DNA of 13,312 bases from Candidatus Moranbacteria bacterium CG23_combo_of_CG06-09_8_20_14_all_35_22 (GTDB taxonomy: Bacteria > Patescibacteriota > Minisyncoccia > Moranbacterales > UBA2206): the NCBI GenBank assembly GCA_002772115.1, contig PCRW01000001.1:828-14139 (forward strand), written 5' to 3'. Shown piece by piece: positions 6,502 through 13,312 of this stretch. A program made the position numbers and the translations under genes. The notes below the pieces were generated by a model that worked only from the letters and a program-made list of their open reading frames with translations, searched no databases and was not told the DNA's origin. How positions within the stretch are numbered: position 1 is the first letter of the stretch; the number at the start of each line of letters is the position of its first letter.

Positions 6502-9500
6502 ATGCAAAACTTTATTAGTAATACGGGAGCTGAAACTCTAAAAAAACGATTAATTGAGCTTATTTCAAAAAGTCAGGAATTGAGATTTTTAGTTGGCTTT
6601 TTTTATTTTTCCGGCATTCGTGAATTGTATGAAGGTCTAAAAAATAATCCTGATGTTTCACTGAAAGTTTTAGTTGGCTTGAGTGTGGATGTGCAAAATT
6701 ATGGACTAGTAGAATATGCAGAAAAAGAACAATTTTCCGATGAAGAAAAAGCACATAAATTCTTTGATTCAATAAAAAAATCCCTAAACACGGAAAATTT
6801 TGATACTAAGGAATTTTATGAACAAATAATTTATTTTATAAAATTGATTAATGAAAATAAACTAATAATCAGAAAAACATTTGAACCAAATCATTCAAAG
6901 CTGTATATTTTTAAATTAGATGAAAGTCAAGTTGGAAAAAGAAACCTGTTTATCACCGGCAGTAGCAATCTAACCAAGGCTGGAATTTCTACACAAAATG
7001 AATTTAATGTGGAAATAGGTGATTATGGAGTGGAAGAGGCTAGTCAATATTTTGAGAGTCTTTGGGAAAAAGCAGTTAAAATTTCAGAATTTGAAGATTT
7101 AAAAAAGAAGCTTATTGAAGTAATTGAAAAAGAAACACTAGTCAAGGAAATTTCTCCATTTGAAGCTTTTTGTTTAGTTTTAAAAACATATCTGGATTCT
7201 TTTGAGCAAAAAGAAATTGGAGAATCTCTGATTAAAGTTCTAGAAGAAAATAATTATATCCCATATCAATATCAACTTGATGCGGTTAGGCAATCACTAT
7301 CAATAATTGAAGAAAATAATGGAGTGATAATTGCTGATGTGGTTGGATTGGGAAAAACCATAATCGCTTGTTCGATTGCCAAAGAAATTGGAAAACGAGG
7401 AGTGATTATTTGTCCACCGGGTCTTTTAGGTGATAACAAAAAAAGTTCCGGTTGGAAAAAATATTTGGAAGAATTCAAATTGTATGATTGGGAGGCTTGG
7501 TCACTGGGGGACTTGAAAAATGCCGGTGAGTTTGTGAAAAAAACGAAAGATGTTGAAGTTGTTATTGTGGATGAGGCTCATCGATTCAGGAATCAAGACA
7601 CCAAGGACTATGAATTATTAAAAAATATTTGCCGTGGGAAGAAGGTAATTTTGCTCACGGCCACTCCTTTCAATAATCGACCGGGAGATATTTTGTCCTT
7701 ACTGAAATTGTTTATTATTCCAAAAAAATCCAACATAACTTTGGAAAATAATTTAGTTGATCAATTCAAGATTTTCAGAGGGATGTTTGATCGATTGGCG
7801 TATATTAAAAAGTATTATAATTCAATTGATAATATCAAGAAAAATAAAGCTATAAGTTATTACAAGGCAATTTTTGAGGGAAATGTGATTGATCTAAAAA
7901 AAGTTTCACAAAAAATTAAATATCTTTCGAGGCAGATAAAGAATGTTATTGAGCCCGTAACGATTCGTCGTAATAGGTTGGATCTTTTGCGCAATCCAAA
8001 TTATAAAAAAGAAATTAAGGAGTTGTCTAAAATTGCTGATCCCAAAGAATGGTTTTTTGAATTGTCAAAAGAACAGTCAGAATTTTATGAGGAAATAGTC
8101 GGCAGTTATTTTGGTGAAATTGAAGAAAGTGGAAGGTTTAAGGGGGCGATTTATCGTCCGTTTGAATATGAAAAAGAACTCAAGGAAGAAAAGAATGAAG
8201 ATGATAACAGGCAATTTACCCAGCAACGCAACTTGTTTGATTTTATGCGACGCATGATTGTAAAGCGCTTTGAAAGTTCTTTTGGATCATTTGAACAGAG
8301 CATTAAGAATTTTGAAAAAATAACTAGAGATGTCAAAGAATTTATTGAAAAAACTAATGAGTATATTTTGGATAGAGCTTTATTGGAAAAAATTTATACA
8401 TTAAATGAAGATGAAATTGAAAAATATTTAGTTGAATATGAAGAGAAGATAAAGAAAGGTGAATATCCTAAAAATCACAAAAGATATAAATTGGCAAATT
8501 TTAAATTTAAGGAAAAATTTCTTGTTGATATTGAATCCGATTTGGAATTATTCAGGGAAATATTGGGTAAAATAAAAGAATTAAATTTAGCAGAGAATGA
8601 TCCTAAGGCCGTTTGCTTGATTGAAAATATCAAAAAGATATTTAGCGAAAAACCAAAAAATGGAGAGCCAAAAAGAAAAATTGTTATTTTTTCCGAATAT
8701 GTGGATACTGTTTTGCATTTGGAGAAATATCTGGAAAAAGAATTTGGAAGCAAACTGCTGATAGTGGCGGGGGATTTATCAACGAAAAAAATTGAAACAA
8801 TCAATAAGAATTTTGATGCTTCTTTGGAAAATCAAGAGAATGAAATTGATATCTTGCTAGCTTCGGATAAAATTTCAGAAGGGTTTAATCTTAATCGAGC
8901 GGGGATGATTATCAATTATGATATTCCTTGGAACCCAGTGCGAGTAATTCAGAGAGTAGGGCGTATTAATCGTATTAGCAAGAAAGTTTTTGAGGAACTT
9001 TTTATTGTCAATTTTTTTCCAACTGAAAAAGGAGCAGAATTGATCAGGTCACGAGAAATTGCCAGCAATAAAATGTTTTTGATTCATAACACACTAGGTG
9101 AAGACGCAAAAATTTTTGACGGAGAAGAAGAGCCAACTCCTGCCGGATTATATCAACAACTTCAAAAGAACCCGGAAAAAATGGAAGAAGAAAGTTTTTA
9201 TACTAAAATACTGGCAGAGTTTGAAAAAATCAAAACCGAAAATCCAGATCTAATGGAGAAACTGAAGGATTATCCGCCAATGATTAAAGTTTCCAAAAAT
9301 GGCAAGGAAAATGAACTTTTAGTTTTTTTCAAAAAAGGTCGTTTATATGTGAAAAAAGTAAAATTAGGTGAGGGAGAAAAAATAGAAACAGAAGAAGTTT
9401 CTTTTGAAGAATCACTGGAAAGTGTTCGCTGTAAAAACACAGAAAAGAGAATTTCTTTTAGTGAAAAATTTTGGGAAAGTTATGCGGAAGCAAAAAAAGC

Positions 9501-9813
9501 TCAGAGAATAAATTTGCCGATTAATGAACAAAGCTTGGAACAAAAAGCTATTATTAATCTAAATTTTTTAATTAGGAATCCTAAAGAAAGCATAATCGAT
9601 CATTTGGATTTTTTGAAAACTCTCTTGGAAGATATTCTGGATTATGGAACTTTGCCGGATTATACTTTGCGAAAAATTGGAGATATTAAAGATGAAAAGG
9701 ATGTCGATGAATTGGAAAAAGATTTGGGATTGGATTATTTGCAAAAAGAAAAGGAAGAGCAGAGAAATTATAAGAAAGAAATTATAATTGCAATTGAGAA
9801 TGTTAGGATATAA
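6502..9813 (+). CDS. PLD-family nuclease fused to SNF2/DEAD-type helicase (defence/restriction-type)
   Basis: Residues 1-195 form a phospholipase-D-type nuclease domain with HSK (His131, Lys133) and GSSNLT (153-158). Residues about 250-460 form the first RecA-like helicase domain: YQYQLDAV Q-like motif, Walker A DVVGLGKT (279-286), DEAH (357-360), and TATP (386-389) followed by FNNRPGDILSLL. Residues about 725-850 form the second RecA domain: IVIFSEYVDT, LLASDKISEGFNL (785-797) and the arginine-finger motif QRVGRINR (817-824). A long charged helical linker separates the two RecA lobes, and a 250-residue C-terminal region has no recognised fold. It would hydrolyse ATP to move along DNA and cut it, acting as a restriction subunit. 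CglI/NgoAVII-type restriction systems pair separate PLD-nuclease and helicase-like ATPase subunits; here both are in one chain. The partner is probably the methyltransferase downstream. The reading frame is intact. Confidence 0.88.
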   Translation: MQNFISNTGAETLKKRLIELISKSQELRFLVGFFYFSGIRELYEGLKNNPDVSLKVLVGLSVDVQNYGLVEYAEKEQFSDEEKAHKFFDSIKKSLNTENFDTKEFYEQIIYFIKLINENKLIIRKTFEPNHSKLYIFKLDESQVGKRNLFITGSSNLTKAGISTQNEFNVEIGDYGVEEASQYFESLWEKAVKISEFEDLKKKLIEVIEKETLVKEISPFEAFCLVLKTYLDSFEQKEIGESLIKVLEENNYIPYQYQLDAVRQSLSIIEENNGVIIADVVGLGKTIIACSIAKEIGKRGVIICPPGLLGDNKKSSGWKKYLEEFKLYDWEAWSLGDLKNAGEFVKKTKDVEVVIVDEAHRFRNQDTKDYELLKNICRGKKVILLTATPFNNRPGDILSLLKLFIIPKKSNITLENNLVDQFKIFRGMFDRLAYIKKYYNSIDNIKKNKAISYYKAIFEGNVIDLKKVSQKIKYLSRQIKNVIEPVTIRRNRLDLLRNPNYKKEIKELSKIADPKEWFFELSKEQSEFYEEIVGSYFGEIEESGRFKGAIYRPFEYEKELKEEKNEDDNRQFTQQRNLFDFMRRMIVKRFESSFGSFEQSIKNFEKITRDVKEFIEKTNEYILDRALLEKIYTLNEDEIEKYLVEYEEKIKKGEYPKNHKRYKLANFKFKEKFLVDIESDLELFREILGKIKELNLAENDPKAVCLIENIKKIFSEKPKNGEPKRKIVIFSEYVDTVLHLEKYLEKEFGSKLLIVAGDLSTKKIETINKNFDASLENQENEIDILLASDKISEGFNLNRAGMIINYDIPWNPVRVIQRVGRINRISKKVFEELFIVNFFPTEKGAELIRSREIASNKMFLIHNTLGEDAKIFDGEEEPTPAGLYQQLQKNPEKMEEESFYTKILAEFEKIKTENPDLMEKLKDYPPMIKVSKNGKENELLVFFKKGRLYVKKVKLGEGEKIETEEVSFEESLESVRCKNTEKRISFSEKFWESYAEAKKAQRINLPINEQSLEQKAIINLNFLIRNPKESIIDHLDFLKTLLEDILDYGTLPDYTLRKIGDIKDEKDVDELEKDLGLDYLQKEKEEQRNYKKEIIIAIENVRI

Positions 9814-9817
9814 AAAA

Positions 9818-9854
9818 ACCTGTCGGTTTCGCATTGTGAAGAGGCGTGACAGGT
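9818..9854 (-). terminator. Stem-loop after the helicase gene, terminator-like on the minus strand
   Basis: ACCTGTC (9818-9824) pairs perfectly with GACAGGT (9848-9854) around a 23-base loop. On the minus strand the stem is followed by a run of seven T; on the plus strand no T-run follows. It may stop antisense transcription or simply be a protective 3' hairpin on the helicase transcript. Confidence 0.4.
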
Positions 9855-9855
9855 A

Positions 9856-9891
9856 TTGATACTTAAATTATACACTATGCTAAGATAGTGT
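9856..9891 (+). promoter_or_regulatory. Promoter with overlapping operator-like palindrome before the Abi_2 gene
   Basis: TTGATA (9856-9861) and an extended -10 TGCTAAGAT (9878-9886) are 19 bp apart. A perfect inverted repeat ACACTAT-N6-ATAGTGT (9872-9891) overlaps the -10, the layout of a repressor site. It suggests the Abi_2 and methyltransferase genes are transcribed separately from the helicase gene and may be repressed. Confidence 0.45.
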
Positions 9892-9915
9892 CAAATGATT
9901 AAAATTTGAGAAAGT

Positions 9916-10827
9916 ATGGAGTATAAAAAGCTACCAAAAACAATAAATGAGCAAATCGAACTATTGAAAGAACGGGGACTTATTATTGAGGATGAAGCGA
10001 AACTAAAAAGATATTTAACTAATATTAGCTATTATCATTTTTCGATTTATTTTAAACATTTTCAAAAAAATGACATTTTTATCGAAAAGACTTCTTTCGA
10101 GGATGTTTTAAATGTTTATATTTTTGATCAAAAATTGAGACTGTTACTGTTGGATGTGCTTGAACGAATTGAAAAATCATTCAAGTGCAGACTTACATAT
10201 GAAATGGCAGTTCTTTCTGGTGATTCTTGTTGGATGGCTGATAAGAAATATTTTAGAGATGAAGCGGAGTATAATGATCGAATGATAGACTTATTGGAAA
10301 ATCTAAGATATTCCAAGGAGATTTGCATAAGACATTATTATGAAACCTATGATTTACCAAAGTATCCTCCAGTTTGGATGGTTATTGAAACATTGACTTT
10401 CGGTCAATGCGTTATGATTTATGGCCAGCTAAAACCGGAGTATCAAAAAATTATTGCTGATACTTATGGAATAAACAAAAAATTTATCTCAAATTGGCTC
10501 CATGCCTTGTCTATAATAAGGAATTTTTGTGCACATCATTCAAGATTGTGGAACAGGGAGATGGTTATAACGCTTAACCAAAGACATGGAATATATGGAA
10601 AATTTTTTGATTATTCTAACGGCAATAGGCTTTTTAACTATTTACTTGTTATGCAAATTATCAATTGTAAGCTCAATCCAACTTCAAAATGGAGTGAAAG
10701 ACTGGAAAAAATAATAGTAGAGCATAATATAAAGATATCACATATGGGATTTCCCGAAGATTGGAAAGAAAGATTACAAAAAATAAAAGAAGTTGAAGAG
10801 GAAGCAAGTTTATTTTCAAAGGTATAA
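9916..10827 (+). CDS. Abi_2 (AbiD/AbiF-like) HEPN-domain abortive infection protein
   Basis: The whole 303 residues match the Abi_2 layout. It starts LPKTINEQIELLKERGLIIEDEAK, then YLTNISYYHFSIYFKHF, the DQKLRLLLLDVLERIEKSFK helix, YPPVWMVIETLTFGQ, and the HEPN catalytic motif RNFCAHHSRLWNR with R202-x4-H207. HEPN proteins of this kind are metal-independent RNases; AbiD/AbiF proteins of lactococci block phage growth by killing or stalling the infected cell. The gene sits 102 bp after the helicase with its own likely promoter, and its TAA is six bases before the methyltransferase ATG, so those two form one operon. GAGAAAG just before the ATG is a poorly spaced ribosome site. The frame and active site are intact. 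Phage relation is inferred from family and neighbourhood. Confidence 0.9.
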   Translation: MEYKKLPKTINEQIELLKERGLIIEDEAKLKRYLTNISYYHFSIYFKHFQKNDIFIEKTSFEDVLNVYIFDQKLRLLLLDVLERIEKSFKCRLTYEMAVLSGDSCWMADKKYFRDEAEYNDRMIDLLENLRYSKEICIRHYYETYDLPKYPPVWMVIETLTFGQCVMIYGQLKPEYQKIIADTYGINKKFISNWLHALSIIRNFCAHHSRLWNREMVITLNQRHGIYGKFFDYSNGNRLFNYLLVMQIINCKLNPTSKWSERLEKIIVEHNIKISHMGFPEDWKERLQKIKEVEEEASLFSKV

Positions 10828-10833
10828 AATCTT

Positions 10834-11208
10834 ATGACCGAAGAAAGAAAAAAATTGGAAGAAATAATTCAAAACTTTTCCTTGGAAAATTTGGTGCATT
10901 TTTTTCGTGCCAAAAGTCAAAAATTTTCTCCCAAAAATGAATCACTTTCAGAGTTTGATGATGAAGATTTCAAAGAGGGAAAATTGTTGGGGGAGATTGG
11001 TTTTTCGGCGACAGAGAAATTATCAGTAATTAGCTTTCAAGTTAGCAAAGAACTTTCCGAATGCTCCGGCAAAAAAGCCCAATACGAAAAAGCGCGAAAA
11101 ATTTTGAAACTTTGGCAAGTGGATGGTGGAATTTTCATTTTTTCTGATCAAAAAGGTGATTTTCGTTTTTCGCTGGTCTATCCGGAATATTCAGGCAAAA
11201 AAAGATAG
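10834..11208 (+). CDS. N6-adenine DNA methyltransferase (Eco57I-like), N-terminal part ending at in-frame TAG
   Basis: These 124 residues form the N-terminal domain that precedes the catalytic core in large Eco57I-like and BREX-type methyltransferases: FFRAKSQKFSP, KLLGEIGFSATEKLSVISF, the KKAQYEKARKILK helix, and FRFSLVYPEYSGKKR. In relatives the last segment runs directly into a WNNFRRFTYF-like sequence, which is exactly what follows the TAG in the same frame. It is therefore the front of one gene, not a separate protein. ATG10834 is six bases after the Abi_2 stop, so the two are co-transcribed; TATAAA overlaps the end of the Abi_2 gene five bases before the ATG. No nuclease motif was confidently seen in this domain. 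Confidence 0.75.
   Translation: MTEERKKLEEIIQNFSLENLVHFFRAKSQKFSPKNESLSEFDDEDFKEGKLLGEIGFSATEKLSVISFQVSKELSECSGKKAQYEKARKILKLWQVDGGIFIFSDQKGDFRFSLVYPEYSGKKR
11206..11208 (+). other. In-frame TAG inside the methyltransferase coding sequence
   Basis: TAG is codon 125 of the joined frame, between SGKKR and WNNFRRFTYF, a segment continuous in relatives, where I expect a polar residue such as Glu or Gln. The downstream frame has no ATG until 11890, so efficient re-initiation looks unlikely. Confidence 0.85.
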
Positions 11209-13263
11209 TGGAACAATTTTCGCCGGTTTACCTATTTCGCCAGCACTGAATTTACCAACAAGACATTTTTGCAGAGAATCGGGGATGGTGATTTTGGAAG
11301 TTTGGAAAAGACCAAAGAGTCATTTTCGGTGGAAAAAGTTACTAAGGAATTTTTCAATAATTATAAAATACTTTTTGAAAAGCTGGTTGAATATTTGAAA
11401 AACGATAAGGCTTTCGGTGCTTTTGCTTTGCCACACGGAATAGAATTGAAAATTTTCGCCAAAAAATTATTAGGACAAATTGTTTTTATTTATTTTCTTC
11501 AAAAAAAAGGTTGGCTGGGAGCGAAAAAAGGCGAAGGGATTTCTCATGGTCAAATTGATTTTTTGAGAAAATTATTTCAAAAATGCCAAAATGAAAATAA
11601 AAATTTCTTTAATGATTATTTGGAATATCTTTTTTATGATTGTCTAAATAAGCAACCGGAAAGAGCCGGCAGTTTTTATCGTGAAAAATTTGACTGTAAA
11701 GTTCCCTTTTTGAATGGAGGACTTTTTGAGCCAATCAGTGATTATGATTGGAAAGAGGCTTTTATCAATATTGATAATAAAATATTTTCTAATATAAATG
11801 AGGATGGAGTATTGGATATTTTCGATCAATATAATTTTACCATTGATGAAAACACTCCGGATGATCAGGAAATCTCAGTTGATCCGGAAATGCTGGGAAA
11901 AGTTTTTGAAAATCTTTTGGAGGATAATATTCGCAAAGGTCAAGGAGCTTTTTATACTCCACGGGAAATTGTGTATTATATGTGTCAAGAAAGTTTGATA
12001 AATTATCTGGATTCAAATTCAAAAATTGGTAGGGCAAAAGCACAGGAGTATGTAAAATTTTTTAATGTTGAAGAAAAAATAAAATCTGCCAGTATTTTTG
12101 AGAACGAAGCTGTGGAAATTGATGAGCTCTTAAAAAATATTAAAGTTTGCGATCCGGCTTGTGGTTCGGGCGCTTTTTTAGTGGGAATGCTTAATGAAAT
12201 TATCAAATTGCGACATTTTCTGAGAATTATAAAGCCGGATCTACCAAAAAAGACAATCTATGATTTGAAAAAAGAAACTATTCAAAATTGTCTTTATGGG
12301 GTGGACATTGATCTTGGTGCAGTGGATATTGCCAAGTTGCGTTTTTGGCTTTCAATCGTGGTGGATGAGGACATTGAAGATGTTGAACCTTTACCGAATT
12401 TGGATTATAAGATTATGCAGGGCAACAGTCTCTTGGAAGACTTGGTAGTGGGTGGGGAAGTCATCAAGATAAAATTAGGAGAAAGTGAAAAAATAGATGG
12501 ACGAACAAAAAAAATGAAAAATCTTTTTGAAGAAGATTATCAAACAAAAATGTTGCTTTTTGATGATGAAAAAGCACTAGACGAAGGAATGAAAACAATC
12601 GATCAATATCATCAAAAATTTTTCAAAATTCATGATTCGAGAGTGAAGAAAATTTTGAAAAACAAAATAGATGGAGAAGAAAGCAAGATAATTGAAATCG
12701 CTTGCAATAAGAAAATAAAAGAATTGCAAAATTGGAATTTAAATAATATTAATCAAAAAGAAAAAATCCTAAAAAATACTGAAAAGATTTTAGCGGTTAA
12801 GGGAGTTTTAAATAAATGGAAAAAAGATCGCATCCGCCCATTCTTTCCTTGGAAGCTTCATTTCGGCGAAGTTTTTAATCGGGAGAATGGAGGATTTGAT
12901 GTGGTAATCGGTAATCCTCCATACGGTTTTAGGGATGTATTAACTGCGGAGGAAAAAATATATTTTAGGAAAATTGAAAAGATAGAATTTAGTAGTGGCG
13001 ATAGTGCAGAGTTATTTTGCAAAAAATCTTTTGATAATTTAGTCAGGTTGAATGGAATTTTAACATTCATTATTCCAAAAAAATCTTTATATGGAGATGC
13101 TTGGGAGGGGTTCAGAAGAAATTATTGGCTAAAAAATAATTTGAAATTTTTACTTGATTCAAGTAAGGCATTTGATAATGTTTTATTAGAAGCAAATGCC
13201 TTTGGTTTAGTTAAGAATAACCTATATAATGGACTAGCAAATCCAGACAAACCTATTAGATAG
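11209..13263 (+). CDS. N6-adenine DNA methyltransferase (Eco57I-like), catalytic part, 3' end replaced by IS sequence
   Basis: The frame resumes directly after the TAG with WNNFRRFTYFAS and TNKTFLQRIGDGDFGSLEK; the first possible start codon is TTG11269, which is not convincing. The AdoMet-binding motif I DPACGSGAF begins at 12151 and the catalytic motif IV NPPYGF at 12913. GQGAFYTPREIVYYM (about 11938-11985) is the family's hallmark upstream of motif I. The enzyme methylates adenine at N6 in a specific DNA site. Natural sequence ends at about 13230; the last ten codons and the TAG at 13261 come from the insertion sequence. Relatives usually continue for some 200-300 residues with a TaqI-like target-recognition domain, which is missing here. 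With the TAG counted, about 799 natural residues remain. Probably non-functional as it stands, unless the rest lies beyond the insertion and is supplied in trans. Confidence 0.85.
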   Translation, partial: WNNFRRFTYFASTEFTNKTFLQRIGDGDFGSLEKTKESFSVEKVTKEFFNNYKILFEKLVEYLKNDKAFGAFALPHGIELKIFAKKLLGQIVFIYFLQKKGWLGAKKGEGISHGQIDFLRKLFQKCQNENKNFFNDYLEYLFYDCLNKQPERAGSFYREKFDCKVPFLNGGLFEPISDYDWKEAFINIDNKIFSNINEDGVLDIFDQYNFTIDENTPDDQEISVDPEMLGKVFENLLEDNIRKGQGAFYTPREIVYYMCQESLINYLDSNSKIGRAKAQEYVKFFNVEEKIKSASIFENEAVEIDELLKNIKVCDPACGSGAFLVGMLNEIIKLRHFLRIIKPDLPKKTIYDLKKETIQNCLYGVDIDLGAVDIAKLRFWLSIVVDEDIEDVEPLPNLDYKIMQGNSLLEDLVVGGEVIKIKLGESEKIDGRTKKMKNLFEEDYQTKMLLFDDEKALDEGMKTIDQYHQKFFKIHDSRVKKILKNKIDGEESKIIEIACNKKIKELQNWNLNNINQKEKILKNTEKILAVKGVLNKWKKDRIRPFFPWKLHFGEVFNRENGGFDVVIGNPPYGFRDVLTAEEKIYFRKIEKIEFSSGDSAELFCKKSFDNLVRLNGILTFIIPKKSLYGDAWEGFRRNYWLKNNLKFLLDSSKAFDNVLLEANAFGLVKNNLYNGLANPDKPIR

Positions 13264-13266
13264 ATG

Positions 13267-13275
13267 TGATACAAT
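13267..13275 (+). promoter_or_regulatory. Extended -10 promoter of the transposase gene, leaderless layout
   Basis: TGATACAAT is an extended -10 (TGn followed by TACAAT, 13270-13275). The box ends six bases before ATG13282, so initiation would fall on the start codon. Confidence 0.4.
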
Positions 13276-13281
13276 GAAAGT

Positions 13282-13312
13282 ATGAAAAAATCATACACAC
13301 CAAAGCAAAAAG
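13282..13312 (+). CDS. IS3-family transposase OrfA (3' partial)
   Basis: Only MKKSYTPKQK is visible before the window ends. This is the typical opening of IS3-family OrfA proteins, helix-turn-helix subunits that bind the element's ends, with OrfB supplying the DDE integrase through a frameshift. The assignment rests on the short N-terminus together with the adjacent terminal repeat. Confidence 0.65.
   Translation, partial: MKKSYTPKQK

Larger units (their letters stand above)
13230..13312 (+). mobile_element. Left end of an IS3-family (IS2-like) insertion sequence
   Basis: From 13230 the sequence TGGACTAGCAAATCCAGACA resembles the terminal inverted repeat of IS2-type IS3 elements (5' TG, then CCAGACA about 13-19 bases in). 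About 50 bases later a transposase start is found. The methyltransferase frame loses family character exactly here. The right end and the target-site duplication lie beyond the window. Confidence 0.7.

Noticed and set aside
11123..11398. A frameshifted open frame overlapping the methyltransferase near the TAG
   Set aside because: The methylase family sequence continues in the original frame on both sides of the TAG, so no frameshift is needed and the other frame has no recognisable sequence.
6502..13263. BREX, DISARM or classical type I/III restriction assignment
   Set aside because: No PglZ, BrxC, DUF1998 proteins, HsdS or Mod/Res pair is present. The nuclease is PLD-type and fused to the helicase.

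Overview
The window is AT-rich DNA from an uncultivated bacterium, most likely a member of the Candidate Phyla Radiation (Patescibacteria; Parcubacteria or Moranbacteria-like). This rests on several things: a 58-residue AbrB/SpoVT-type protein and an Hsp20 of a style familiar from that group, many short hypothetical membrane proteins, weak or absent Shine-Dalgarno sequences, and promoter -10 boxes lying right next to start codons. TGA is used as a genuine stop (3662-3664 and 6397-6399), so the TGA=Gly code of Gracilibacteria/SR1 does not apply. No rRNA, tRNA or CRISPR array was seen.

Layout. Positions 2-3130 (+) hold one long secreted protein split in two by an in-frame TAG. It has a signal peptide, a right-handed beta-helix, an LCAT-like lipase domain, a calcium-loop motif, an Ig-like domain and a helical tail. 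The split separates the catalytic Ser from the Asp/His. A 32-residue Ile-rich membrane peptide and a 126-residue four-helix membrane protein follow. A bidirectional terminator at 3682-3710 separates these from a leftward cluster: tsaD (6094-4907), a PrsW-like intramembrane protease (4883-4320) and an Hsp20 chaperone (4278-3742). The tsaD gene carries two in-frame insertions built from palindromic and repeated DNA, so it is about 55 codons longer than usual. A divergent AbrB-like gene (6223-6399) with a strong terminator closes the housekeeping part.

Positions 6502-13230 (+) form a defence-type cassette. It contains a 1103-residue PLD-nuclease/SNF2-type helicase fusion, a 303-residue Abi_2 (AbiD/F-like) HEPN ribonuclease with its own promoter and operator-like palindrome, and an Eco57I-like N6-adenine DNA methyltransferase. 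The methyltransferase frame is broken by an in-frame TAG at 11206. It is then cut off at about 13230 by the left end of an IS3-family (IS2-like) insertion sequence, whose transposase begins at 13282.

How the genes may work together (inference). The helicase-nuclease would translocate on and cut unmodified DNA, the methyltransferase would protect self DNA and probably supply the target recognition, and the HEPN protein would be a fallback abortive-infection effector. As it stands the cassette looks partly disarmed: the helicase-nuclease and Abi genes are intact, while the methyltransferase is interrupted twice and has lost the region where target recognition would sit. All clear gene ends in the window are TAA or TGA. 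The two TAGs found inside conserved protein sequence therefore deserve a check as nonsense mutations, assembly errors or programmed readthrough.
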